From Flavobacteriales bacterium (GTDB lineage: Bacteria > Bacteroidota > Bacteroidia > UBA10329): a stretch of DNA of 64,000 bases. The notes below the pieces were generated by a model. It was not told the DNA's origin. It did no database searches and was given only the letters and a program-made list of their open reading frames with translations. Below, piece by piece: positions 44,659-53,639 of the stretch. The translations under genes and the position numbers were made by a program. How positions within the stretch are numbered: position 1 is the stretch's first letter; every line of letters begins with the position of its first letter. Where the stretch lies: NCBI GenBank assembly GCA_020635495.1, contig JACJZQ010000018.1, positions 3,129 through 67,128 on the forward strand. The letters run 5' to 3'.

Positions 44659-45638
44659 ACTCCGCAACTCTTAAGACGAACCAGGCCAATGACCAAGAAG
44701 AGTTTTCGGAAAATCCGTTCTTCAGCGTCATTATTCCTGTTTACAACCGTGAATCCAAACTGACTAAAGTACTGGACTCATTGGCAGCACAGACATTCAA
44801 GGACTTTGAAACCATTATTGTGGACGACTGCTCCACTGACAACTCATATGAGGTTGCTTTAGAGTACCCATTGAAGAAAAAACGTGTGATTCGAAATAAA
44901 ACGAATCAAGAAAGAAGTGTATCGCGCAACAACGGAATCAGCAAGGCCAATGGTAATTACATTACATTTATCGACAGTGATGATTTTCATTTACCTGAGC
45001 ACCTTCTATTACTCCATTCAGAAATCATAGACAAAGGTCAACCAGAGGCATTATTCTTTACCAATGCATGGGATGAAAACGAATCAGGAAAGCGGAGTAA
45101 ACGAACTTGTCCTGAACTCGAACGGTACAATACATTTCACTACATATTAACTTACACATTCAACCCACAACGGGTCGCAGTGCACCGCAATATTCTGTCT
45201 GAGTTAGAATTTGACCCAACGATTCCAGGACTGGAGGATTTAGATCTTTGGTTAAGAGTTGCCGCACGCTATCCTATTTACCAAATTCCAGTTCGAAGTA
45301 CCGTTTATGTTAACCACTCCGAGGCTTATTCATCCGACTCAGGCAAATATGTCAAAGAGCTGACGTATTTCAAATACATATTTGCGAAAGACGAACTCAA
45401 AGGTCTCTTACCTCAAAATTCGACAAACCGTTTACTAAGCATGTGTCACTATCACATAGCTTCAAAAGCATTCAAGGATAATGACAAGCTTGCTTTCTGG
45501 CTAAATACAACAATGTCTTTAATCCTGTACCCGAAAGGATATAATGGGAAAACTTTGAAACCGCTGACAGTGATGATGCTGTACAGGTTGCCAATTTTAG
45601 GGTACCTTTTTAGACAAGCCAAAGATTTTTTTAGGTAA
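44655..45638 (+). CDS. Family 2 glycosyltransferase
   Basis: 327 residues, GTG start coupled to the previous stop. FFSVIIPVYNRESKLTKVL, TIIVDDCSTDNSYE, NQERSVSRNNGI, TFIDSDDFHLPEHL (DxD) and GLEDLDLWLRVA are complete GT2 motifs. It resembles the GT2 at 50322 (shared ERSVxRNNGI and IDSDD/LDSDD layout), which could reflect an old duplication within the locus. Confidence 0.88.
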   Translation: MNSATLKTNQANDQEEFSENPFFSVIIPVYNRESKLTKVLDSLAAQTFKDFETIIVDDCSTDNSYEVALEYPLKKKRVIRNKTNQERSVSRNNGISKANGNYITFIDSDDFHLPEHLLLLHSEIIDKGQPEALFFTNAWDENESGKRSKRTCPELERYNTFHYILTYTFNPQRVAVHRNILSELEFDPTIPGLEDLDLWLRVAARYPIYQIPVRSTVYVNHSEAYSSDSGKYVKELTYFKYIFAKDELKGLLPQNSTNRLLSMCHYHIASKAFKDNDKLAFWLNTTMSLILYPKGYNGKTLKPLTVMMLYRLPILGYLFRQAKDFFR

Positions 45639-45676
45639 CTCGGCTGTCCACGATCACGAACCCACTAGATATTCAG

Positions 45677-46714
45677 ATGCGTATCGATCAAATCACATTT
45701 ACCCGTTTTATTGCGGCCATGGCCATAGTGGTATTCCATTTTGGCAAGTCAAAATATCCGTTCGATAGTGATAAAATTTCATTTTTAGTTCAATATGCTG
45801 ATGTTGGTGTAAGCTACTTCTTTGTGTTGTCTGGCTTTATCATGATTATCGCCTATGGAAACAAGGAAAGGGTCAGTTTTAGACAGTATATTCAGAATAG
45901 ATTGGCGCGAATCTACCCACTCTATGTGTTTGCATTGGTTCTCTTGCTACTTGGTTGGAAACTTACTGCCCGAGATGGGACTAAGCCACTGGACCTTGCA
46001 CTCAACTTGTTGATGATTCAATCTTGGTTTCCAGAGAAGGCAATGACTCTCAATTTTCCAAGTTGGTCGCTTTCCGTGGAGATGCTCTTTTATGTGTCAT
46101 TTCCCTTCTTGTTCAACAAATTCTATAAAAACCATCATGGGCTTTCAATCGCCTTTGCAACATTCCTTTGGTTAGTGAGTCAAGCTGTCCTGCATTTACT
46201 TTACACACCGTTGTTCTTTGAACCACCTCTTCTCACCAACCTTGGCTTCATTAATTACTTCCCGCTCACACACCTGAACCAATTCGTACTCGGTAATTTA
46301 ACCGGACTGATATTCCTAAAGATCAGACACCGTTCTCAAAGCCACGATTTTAAAATATTGGCCGTACTGCTGTTGATAGTCCTGACACTTAAATACAATA
46401 ATCACTGGTTAGTCCATAATGGCCTATTGGCAATTTTATTTGCGCCATTAATTCTGCTGATATCTTTAAATACTGGATGGTTAAGCCAACTATTTGACAA
46501 TCGGTTTTGTATATTCCTTGGTGAAATCAGCTACGGAATTTACATTCTTCAAGTGCCCGTCTTCCTTATTCTTTACAATTGCTTTATAAAAGACCTTGGA
46601 GTATCAGGAAACGTTCAATTTTACTTCATGACTTTCATGCTGATTGTCTTTTCAGCCCTTTCATATTGGATAATTGAAAAACCAATGAGAAACCTATTAA
46701 AGTTTAAGCCTTAA
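45677..46714 (+). CDS. Acyltransferase 3 family membrane protein
   Basis: 345 residues with about ten membrane segments. The family start is clear: ITFTRFIAAMAIVVFHFG, with the catalytic-type His in VVFHFG, and VGVSYFFVLSGFIMIIAY, FRQYIQNRLARIYPLYVF (conserved RxxRIxP). PSWSLSVEMLFYVSFPFL is the third hallmark. OafA-like proteins move acetyl or other acyl groups onto extracytoplasmic polysaccharide. It probably O-acetylates the glycan made by this locus. Confidence 0.9.
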   Translation: MRIDQITFTRFIAAMAIVVFHFGKSKYPFDSDKISFLVQYADVGVSYFFVLSGFIMIIAYGNKERVSFRQYIQNRLARIYPLYVFALVLLLLGWKLTARDGTKPLDLALNLLMIQSWFPEKAMTLNFPSWSLSVEMLFYVSFPFLFNKFYKNHHGLSIAFATFLWLVSQAVLHLLYTPLFFEPPLLTNLGFINYFPLTHLNQFVLGNLTGLIFLKIRHRSQSHDFKILAVLLLIVLTLKYNNHWLVHNGLLAILFAPLILLISLNTGWLSQLFDNRFCIFLGEISYGIYILQVPVFLILYNCFIKDLGVSGNVQFYFMTFMLIVFSALSYWIIEKPMRNLLKFKP

Positions 46715-47144
46715 TAAATCCCAACTTGAACAATCCTTTTTTTCTACAAAGTTGTCTACCCCAAAAACAGCAACTGATAGCGCTAGCATGGAGGTGTCAA
46801 GTTACTTTGTTCGTATCGTGAATTCAACTAACCACCAATGAGCTACCTGATCAAGCCGCGTTCTTCATCGAAAAATATTAATTGCCAACCACCTGTGAAC
46901 ATGCTGTCGGAGTGAGCACATTTGTTTAGGTCAGATAACAAATACTTGTTTAGGCTTCACCAGAAAATCAGCTGAAGCCTTCCTTTTGATAGCCTTCCCA
47001 ATTGGGGAAGGCTATCAAAAGACCACAATTAAGTCTGTAAATACGAACGCCTAACTTCATCCACTAAAGAACTCTTCCCGTTTACATGCAGAGTTCTTCT
47101 TAACTCGAACAGTTAAACTAGTCACTTATTTTAGAACAACTCAG
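46715..47144. other. 430-bp intergenic region with hairpins and short direct repeats
   Basis: No convincing gene lies here. It holds two copies of TTGTTTAGG (46922-46930 and 46946-46954), a short hairpin AGGCTTCA / TGAAGCCT (46952-46980) and a strong 17-bp hairpin (46983-47021). A TTACTTTG box (near 46804) and a 25-codon ORF at about 46839 are seen but unsupported. Two kilobases on, beyond one gene, is an IS3-type remnant, so the region may be the scar of a mobile element or a recombination junction. Confidence 0.55.
46983..47021. terminator. Strong 17-bp hairpin
   Basis: Arms CTTTTGATAGCCTTCCC and GGGAAGGCTATCAAAAG are perfect complements around a 5-nt loop. No T-run follows on either strand, so it may be a factor-assisted terminator after the acyltransferase gene or a mobile-element end. 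Confidence 0.55.
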
Positions 47145-48968
47145 ATGTTAATTAATTGTTTCATTCTTTTGATTGTTTTGGTGCTCGTGATGTCTTTTGG
47201 GAAGTTACTCCTTACCAATAACTCTACCAGGAACGAAAATGTCGGATTTAACGACATGGCTCTATCCTTGTTCACGGGTTTGGTGATATGCGCATTTGTC
47301 TACCTCGTTGTAAAAAAGTTAGAAGCTTCATGGCACTATTCCGTAGTACCACTTATCATCTTTCTGCCGTGGGAAATTAAACTACTAACACGAATGGCAA
47401 GAAATCTTAAGATTCAAGCAAAACCAAGCCTTGTACCGTTACTCTTACTCTATCTACTGATTATTCTACCGATCATAGTTCAAGGTGTTCTCATGGGATT
47501 TGGACCTTTTCCGAAGGTTTTCTTTAATGTGGACTCTCCGTATCACCTTCAACATATTATCTCGTTAACCAAACATAACATCTACCCACCCCCTTCTCTT
47601 CAAAACTTGGGAGAACAATTCCATTATCACTACGGGCTTCATGGCATTGCGGCATTTCTTTCAGACATCTCAAATGTAAAACCCCATCAGATTTTGTTCT
47701 TGGTATTGATTCCTGTTATAATCACGATGAAATTCCTAATGACTATTGCCCTATTTCGCAGACACGGGGTAATGGATAAGACCATAGCAGTTTTAGTGGT
47801 TTTTTTTGGCCTAAAGCAGTATTGGATTAATTACTTTGACCGTCCAACCTTCCTGTGGACACTGTTTAGTGTTGAGAAATACGAGGCGCAATACCCATCG
47901 ATGACAACTGAGATCGGAAGCGTTTGCTTGCTCGCAATTCTCTTGTGCTTAACCCGTTTTGAACAACAAAGGTTTCGCGTACTAAGTGTTTTTCTTGTAG
48001 GCACATTACCGTTATTCAAGCTACCATATTCGGCATTGGCCGGAATCGGATTCGCAGGATTTTGCTTTCTGAATTACCTAAAGTCCAGAGAAAAGCACAT
48101 GCTGATATACCCAGTGCTTGCGGCCGCTCTTATGATAGCCGTATACATGGCTTTCACAAAGCAGTCCGTTGGAATTGACATGCAACTCGGGTTTAATGGA
48201 ATTTTTTGGATGTCTGAATCAAATTTGGCATTCTATTGCTACATAATTCCCACAACACTGATTTTCTTGCTGATGAAAAACTCTCGCAAACATTTTCCGT
48301 GGCAGATATTTCCCTTTGTCATTGTACTTCCAATAGTAGTTTCCTTTATACAAACCGATAGCAGGGACTTTTGGCAAGTAAGTGAGAAAGTATCTTTATT
48401 ATCCGCCATATTCTTCCTTACATACTTCTTTAGAGTTAAGAATCGTTTTGGCAAAGCTTCAATCATTTTCATTTATACATACATGGCTTTCTTAACTGGA
48501 CCAAGTATTGTTTCTTATGTGAACTATACCAAGAATTTAATTACTCAACCATCAAGCGGTCACGAATACGTAAATAATGAAGCTTTGGCAGACGCTCTTT
48601 CGGGCATCGAAGTAGAAAAATCGATTCTGGTAACCAATGACCTTAGGTATCCTGCGAACAATTATTTAAGAAAAACGAGGCAACTTCAATTTCCATCGAT
48701 ATTCGGACATCAGAATTACGGGGTCAACATGGACTTTAAAAACGATGAGAACTTCGATTATACAAGTAGAGAATTAGAATTAAAACTATTCTCAGAATTA
48801 ATTTGGAACAAGAGGAAAATAGCAGAGTTGGTTCAACAAAATAGAATAACCCATTTAATTATCCACAAAAAGTACCCTCATGCTGATTCTATCCCACTAG
48901 CGGTGACCTATGATAATGACACGTATCGAGTATACAAATTCACCTACCAGAATGTCAAAGACAATTAA
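47145..48968 (+). CDS. Large polytopic membrane protein, GT-C-like
   Basis: 607 residues with about 12-13 membrane segments and a C-terminal soluble part of about 140 residues (from SGHEYVNNEALADAL). The first large loop has NVDSPYHLQHIISLTKHN and GEQFHYHYGLHGIAAFL: an acidic residue with histidines after TM4, as in GT-C glycosyltransferases that use lipid-linked donors. No family is recognised with certainty; polymerase-like or sugar-transfer function is inference. A 430-bp gap upstream and an IS3 remnant directly downstream make it a separate cassette in the locus. Confidence 0.5.
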   Translation: MLINCFILLIVLVLVMSFGKLLLTNNSTRNENVGFNDMALSLFTGLVICAFVYLVVKKLEASWHYSVVPLIIFLPWEIKLLTRMARNLKIQAKPSLVPLLLLYLLIILPIIVQGVLMGFGPFPKVFFNVDSPYHLQHIISLTKHNIYPPPSLQNLGEQFHYHYGLHGIAAFLSDISNVKPHQILFLVLIPVIITMKFLMTIALFRRHGVMDKTIAVLVVFFGLKQYWINYFDRPTFLWTLFSVEKYEAQYPSMTTEIGSVCLLAILLCLTRFEQQRFRVLSVFLVGTLPLFKLPYSALAGIGFAGFCFLNYLKSREKHMLIYPVLAAALMIAVYMAFTKQSVGIDMQLGFNGIFWMSESNLAFYCYIIPTTLIFLLMKNSRKHFPWQIFPFVIVLPIVVSFIQTDSRDFWQVSEKVSLLSAIFFLTYFFRVKNRFGKASIIFIYTYMAFLTGPSIVSYVNYTKNLITQPSSGHEYVNNEALADALSGIEVEKSILVTNDLRYPANNYLRKTRQLQFPSIFGHQNYGVNMDFKNDENFDYTSRELELKLFSELIWNKRKIAELVQQNRITHLIIHKKYPHADSIPLAVTYDNDTYRVYKFTYQNVKDN

Positions 48969-48972
48969 CGTA

Positions 48973-49254
48973 AGCCTCGTCCAGTGGATTCAGCCAAGAA
49001 AGCCCACTCAGGATGACAATGTGGGACACTATAACGGTTCATTCCACAGGAATGTGCTGGAAGTATACATCCTCGCCAGTCTTGATGAGGTACGATTTCA
49101 GACGGCCATCTGGCTGGAGGGTTACAACAACAGACCGCATGACAGCCTCGGTGGGCCAAAATCGTACATTAACGTCCGTCAGACCCTTTTGGGTGAGCAT
49201 CCGCAAAGAGGTCTAGCAACCAAGTGTATATCCTCTACTTTTAACTTGTCTTGA
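48973..49254 (+). mobile_element. IS3-family transposase remnant (C-terminal integrase end)
   Basis: Reading in the frame of 48910-49254, the stretch from SLVQWIQPRKPTQDDNV through HYNGSFHRNVLEVYILASLDEVR to WLEGYNNRPHDSLGGPKSY matches the end of the rve integrase domain of IS3-type OrfB, including the WIQPGKPTQ-like motif and NxRPHxSL. The catalytic DD region, OrfA and clear terminal repeats are missing, so only about 90 codons remain. It abuts the stop of the 607-residue membrane protein. It is evidence for past IS insertion and deletion. Confidence 0.8.
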
Positions 49255-49285
49255 TTAGGGGCCCCTTACAATCCACAGATTCCAT

Positions 49286-50329
49286 ATGAAGCATGAAAGA
49301 ACTATTGATTGCCAACCTTTGGTGATTAGAAACAATAAACATTCGATTGAAGCACCATCTACAACGTACACGGTTCTTGAAAGGCGTCAACGGGTTATTA
49401 GAAACGTATTTGTAACCCATGAAGGGCTTTGTTTGAAAAATATGCTCTTAGTGAAAAACTCGCACTTTAATTTGACAGGGAAGTTGGACAAAGTTTTTTA
49501 CGTGCCTTTGTGGAGATTGGCAACGGAACAATATCTAGTAAGTAAATATGGCAAAAGCCTCACAGTCACAATGCTTGACGAAGGGACGTATTTGCTGGTT
49601 CACACTAAGTGGTTTGGCTACTTTTTCTGGCTAACCGATGTAATACCTAAGCTCATCCTCACCATGTCATCTCATAGTAGTGTTAGGTTGATATATCCCG
49701 TAAGCTGGGATCAGATCCCTTATGTACAAGATACTCTGAAGTTATTCCCTAACCTTGAACATGAACAAATCCCAAGTGGTGTTCATATGCAAATTAAACA
49801 GCTTTTGCTTCCCGACACCAGAAAATGGTCAAATGCAATAGACCCTCAGGAAATCAAATTGATTCGGTCTTTTTTCTTCGATAAACTCAATTCATACAAG
49901 ACTGAATCTACGATTAGTAATGACAAGATTTTTATCAGCAGAAAAAAGGCGAAAAGAAGAAGAATTATTAATGAAAACGAAGTGGAGCGAGCATTACAAG
50001 AGCTTGATTTCAAATGCATTACAATGGAAGAGTTGAGTTTATTTGAACAGATTGAAATAATGCGAAACGCAAAATTTGTAATCGGTGTTCATGGAGCTGG
50101 TTTGGCCAATTGCATTTTTATGCAAAAGCGCGGAAGGCTTATTGAAATCTCACCAGAGATCGAAGACACCCAAAACCTTAGAATTCCGTTTTGGCGTATT
50201 GCAAATGCCGTTAAGGTCAAACATCAATTGTTGGTCTGTCAAGATGAAGAGTCTAGTGTAGAATCAAATTATGATTCAAATTTACTTGTTGACATCTTCG
50301 CTTTAAAAGATCTTATTGAAAATGGTTAA
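49286..50329 (+). CDS. Family 61 glycosyltransferase
   Basis: 347 residues, DUF563/GT61 type. Key stretches are WFGYFFWLTDVIPKLIL in the middle, KIFISRKKAKRRRIINENEV (the ISRxxAxxRRxxNE motif), FEQIEIMRNAKFVIGVHGAG with GAGLANCIFM, and a RLIEISP strand. Bacterial GT61-like enzymes transfer sugars onto glycan chains; the donor is unknown here. It has no signal peptide. It is the first gene after the IS3 remnant and overlaps the next GT2. Confidence 0.87.
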   Translation: MKHERTIDCQPLVIRNNKHSIEAPSTTYTVLERRQRVIRNVFVTHEGLCLKNMLLVKNSHFNLTGKLDKVFYVPLWRLATEQYLVSKYGKSLTVTMLDEGTYLLVHTKWFGYFFWLTDVIPKLILTMSSHSSVRLIYPVSWDQIPYVQDTLKLFPNLEHEQIPSGVHMQIKQLLLPDTRKWSNAIDPQEIKLIRSFFFDKLNSYKTESTISNDKIFISRKKAKRRRIINENEVERALQELDFKCITMEELSLFEQIEIMRNAKFVIGVHGAGLANCIFMQKRGRLIEISPEIEDTQNLRIPFWRIANAVKVKHQLLVCQDEESSVESNYDSNLLVDIFALKDLIENG

Positions 50330-51236
50330 GGTCGTCTTCTTCTCCATAATCATCCCTACATACAACCGCGCGCACATGATCGCGGAAACAGTCCGTTCAG
50401 TTCAAGACCAGACATTTACAGACTGGGAATGTATAGTGGTTGATGATGGTTCTACTGACAACACAAAAGAAGTCATAGCTCAAATTGCTGAGGAAGATCC
50501 ACGAGTAAAATACGTTCATCAGAAAAACGCTGAAAGAAGCGTTGCTCGGAATAATGGCATTGCCCATGCGACTGGTCAATACATCTGTTTTCTAGACAGC
50601 GATGACCAATATTGCCAAGAATACTTGGAAACACTTTATAGGTTCATTCAATCCAAAGAAATCCCAATTGGACTCATAGTCACAGATTATTGGATCTTGA
50701 CAGAAGCAGGAGAAGAACCGGCAAATACTCCCCTACCTACTCAGCCTGCAGCAGAGTGGATTTTTGACTACCCAATTACTCCTTCAAGAGCATGTGCACA
50801 TACTTCAATACTCAAACAATTCAAATTTAGAGAAGATATTATTCAAGTTGAAGATTCAGTTTTATGGGTTAGTATCAGCACAAAATTTCCTGTGTTATTT
50901 CTACCAAAACCCCTTATAAGATACAGATTGCATGGGGGGAATTCTGTAAACAGACTTAACAGGTCTGTTTTCCATCGCTACAATGGCTTGAAAAAATTCT
51001 TCCCATCAAACCTTAGTAGAGAACTCAGTAAAAGAAAGAAAAATGAACTGCTGAGCGATTGCCTTTGGAGAATTGCTGAGTACTACGGACTTAACAATAG
51101 TTATTTCAAGTCCATTCTATTCTCATTGCAGTCCTTACTCACTTGTCCAATACATAAACACACTAAGGCAAAGCTATTTCTAATATGGCAAAACATTCAG
51201 TGTCTAATTGGAATGCGCACATCTATTGATGTTTAA
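50322..51236 (+). CDS. Family 2 glycosyltransferase
   Basis: 304 residues from ATG 50322 (MVKVVFFSIIIPTYNRAH); a TTG at 50316 would add two. VVFFSIIIPTYNRAHMIAETV, CIVVDDGSTDNTKEVI, NAERSVARNNGI and FLDSDDQYCQEYL (DxD) are standard GT2 motifs; IIQVEDSVLWVSI is the acceptor-side acidic motif. The start overlaps the GT61 stop by 8 bp. Related in layout to the GT2 at 44655. Confidence 0.88.
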   Translation: MVKVVFFSIIIPTYNRAHMIAETVRSVQDQTFTDWECIVVDDGSTDNTKEVIAQIAEEDPRVKYVHQKNAERSVARNNGIAHATGQYICFLDSDDQYCQEYLETLYRFIQSKEIPIGLIVTDYWILTEAGEEPANTPLPTQPAAEWIFDYPITPSRACAHTSILKQFKFREDIIQVEDSVLWVSISTKFPVLFLPKPLIRYRLHGGNSVNRLNRSVFHRYNGLKKFFPSNLSRELSKRKKNELLSDCLWRIAEYYGLNNSYFKSILFSLQSLLTCPIHKHTKAKLFLIWQNIQCLIGMRTSIDV

Positions 51237-51247
51237 TAATCGGTAGT

Positions 51248-52399
51248 ATGATTCGAATTCTACATGTTATACCATCACTGATAAAAGGAGGTGCCGAAAG
51301 GTTGGCATTGGATATCCTACGCGCGTCTGGACAAATTCCGAGTGTGGAGGTAAAGCTTGTTTACTTCAAAAATATTAACGAGTACGCGGAAGAATACAAA
51401 GGCCTCAATGTTCAATTGATAAATGCGTGGGTACGCCCCTCAGTTTTAAGAACCTGGGATGTAAATCTAAACGAATGGGAATCCCTACTTTGTGAATTCA
51501 AGCCCGATGTTATTCATTCTCATCTATTTGAAGCTGACTTGCTTGCCAGGTACAATTTGCATCGGAACATCAAATACTTCTCTCATTGTCATGACAATAT
51601 GAATCAACTCAGATCACTTCGCCATGATCGAAAATTCAGCAAAAAACGTCTGACCGACTTATACGAGAGACGCTTTCTTATGAGACAATATGAAAAATGC
51701 GAAAACACCTTTATTTCGGTAAGCCCTAGCACAACACTATACTTCAAGGAAAACCTCTCGGCTAAATTGACATCAAGAATTATGGAGTTTCCCAATGCAA
51801 TAGATGTAAACAGATTCTCCGTACAAAAATCTAAGCCACCTGTAAATGATGATCCAATTAGAATTCTGAATGTTGGATCTTTTATACCAGTGAAGAATCA
51901 AGCTCTCCTAGTTAAGATTGCAACTCTGTTAGAAGAGAAGGGCATTAACTTCCAAATACGATTCGCTGGAGAGGGACCAGAATTGAACAAAGTACAAAAA
52001 TCGGTAACAAACCTTGGGCTAACAGACAAAATTGTCTTTTTAGGTAATGTTCAAAATATTCAAGAAGAAATGTGGCGCTCACACATTTGTGTCCATACAT
52101 CGGTCTCGGAGTCATTTGGGCTGATTCTGGTTGAAGCAATGGCAGCTGGACTTCCAATTATTGCGTTAGATGGAATAGGCAATAGAGACCTAATTGTTGA
52201 TGGCGAAAATGGTTTTTTCATCAAAACACAGAATCCAAAAGAGTTTGCTGAAAGAATAATAAAACTAAAGGATGACCAAAACCAATGGCTAAAATTCAGC
52301 AATTCGGGCATCGAGTTCTCTAAAAAATTCGACATTCGGAATTACGTTCAGCAATTGCTAGAAATCTACCAAGACCAATCGAACCGTTCGAATGAGTGA
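51248..52399 (+). CDS. Family 4 glycosyltransferase
   Basis: 383 residues. MIRILHVIPSLIKGGAERLA is a textbook GT4 start, followed by DVIHSHLFEADLLAR, FISVSPSTTLYFKE, FPNAIDVNRFS, ILNVGSFIPVKNQALLVKIA, IRFAGEGPELN and HTSVSESFGLILVEAMAAGLP with the E-x7-E donor motif and DGIGNRDLIVDGENGF. Complete and probably active in adding a hexose at the inner membrane. It overlaps the next gene by 8 bp. Confidence 0.92.
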   Translation: MIRILHVIPSLIKGGAERLALDILRASGQIPSVEVKLVYFKNINEYAEEYKGLNVQLINAWVRPSVLRTWDVNLNEWESLLCEFKPDVIHSHLFEADLLARYNLHRNIKYFSHCHDNMNQLRSLRHDRKFSKKRLTDLYERRFLMRQYEKCENTFISVSPSTTLYFKENLSAKLTSRIMEFPNAIDVNRFSVQKSKPPVNDDPIRILNVGSFIPVKNQALLVKIATLLEEKGINFQIRFAGEGPELNKVQKSVTNLGLTDKIVFLGNVQNIQEEMWRSHICVHTSVSESFGLILVEAMAAGLPIIALDGIGNRDLIVDGENGFFIKTQNPKEFAERIIKLKDDQNQWLKFSNSGIEFSKKFDIRNYVQQLLEIYQDQSNRSNE

Positions 52400-53639
52400 A
52401 TCTCATCTAGCCGTCTTATTGAAAGATTACCCATTCGTAAAAGGAGAAACCTACTTTCATCGGGAACTATCGACACTTGCAAAAAGGTTCGACAAAGTTC
52501 TTCTGTTTGTAAATCACAAGCCAGTTACAGACTGTAGCCGAGCATTCGAAGTACCAGTCAATGTTGCAGTATTCAATATCGCACTTGAAAACACTGAGCC
52601 ACAGTACTCAGACCTGCTTTCTACTAACACCGTTACTGAATTACTACCTGACCTGTTCAATGCTTTGCAAAGAATGCGGGCCATTCATTATTACCAGAGA
52701 GAATCAGGTGCCATTCAAATGAAAATCCTGAGCCAATTGAGAGGGTTAGACCTTGAGCCAAGGTCTTTGAGATGGTACAGCTACTGGTCGGATGAATTAG
52801 CATTTGTGCTGGCCAAAATGAAGGCACAGGGAATAATAAATAATGCCGTCTCGAGAACTCACAACCATGATATTTACGAAGACAGGCATCCAGCCAACTA
52901 CCTGCCATATAGAAACTTCATTTTCCAGAACTTGGATGGAATCTTATGCATATCTGAACACGGTAGTTCCTACTTGAGTGAACACTACCATAAACATGCC
53001 CGCAAATTTCACTGCGAACGGTTAGGAGTTGAAAAGCAAAACGTTATCGATAAAAATCTTGAATCAGAATCAATCCAACTGGTTTCTCTCTCTGGAATTG
53101 TCCCTGTCAAGCAAATAGAATTCATAATTCGTACGTTGGCAGAATGGGACGGGAAAAAAATCGAATGGCATCACATCGGATCAGCAAAAGACCAAGCATA
53201 TGGTTTAATTATAGAACAGATGGCAGAAGAGATTTTGAAGCCTAAAAACAACGTCAGCCATAAATTCCACGGTTTCATCAAGCCAGAGCATGTTATTGCA
53301 AAACTTGAAGAATTAAACCCCCATTTTTTGATCAATGCCAGCACCTTCGAAGGAATCCCTGTGTCCATGATGGAAGCGTGTTCCTTGGGTATTCCTATTA
53401 TTGGCCCAGATGTATGCGGGGTTCCAGAAATAATTGAGCATCGGAAGAACGGATATCTTTTCAGTCCTACAAGTCCTGAACAGTTGTTGAGCATCTTCCA
53501 TGAAATTGAAAATCTTGAAGAAAGTGAGTACCAAGACCTACGGGTAAATGCACTCAACATGCAACGGCAACGATTCAATGCAGCCACGAATTACAACCAT
53601 TTGGCAGCTATCCTGAAAGGAGAAACCAAACTAGGATAA
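52392..53639 (+). CDS. Family 4 glycosyltransferase
   Basis: 415 residues. The start VLLKDYPFVKGETYFHREL resembles the FPxxSETF motif of WecG/colanic-acid type GT4 enzymes (for example WcaL-like). SYWSDELAFVLAKMK, SRTHNHDIYEDRHPANYLP and LVSLSGIVPVKQIEFIIRTL follow; the C-terminal donor site is ASTFEGIPVSMMEACSLGIP with DVCGVPEIIEHRKNGYLF. Its stop overlaps the asnB2 start (TAATG). Confidence 0.9.
   Translation: MSESHLAVLLKDYPFVKGETYFHRELSTLAKRFDKVLLFVNHKPVTDCSRAFEVPVNVAVFNIALENTEPQYSDLLSTNTVTELLPDLFNALQRMRAIHYYQRESGAIQMKILSQLRGLDLEPRSLRWYSYWSDELAFVLAKMKAQGIINNAVSRTHNHDIYEDRHPANYLPYRNFIFQNLDGILCISEHGSSYLSEHYHKHARKFHCERLGVEKQNVIDKNLESESIQLVSLSGIVPVKQIEFIIRTLAEWDGKKIEWHHIGSAKDQAYGLIIEQMAEEILKPKNNVSHKFHGFIKPEHVIAKLEELNPHFLINASTFEGIPVSMMEACSLGIPIIGPDVCGVPEIIEHRKNGYLFSPTSPEQLLSIFHEIENLEESEYQDLRVNALNMQRQRFNAATNYNHLAAILKGETKLG

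Noticed and set aside
46839..46916. 25-codon ORF in the 430-bp gap
   Set aside because: No similarity, no convincing ribosome-binding site; only a TTACTTTG box upstream supports it.
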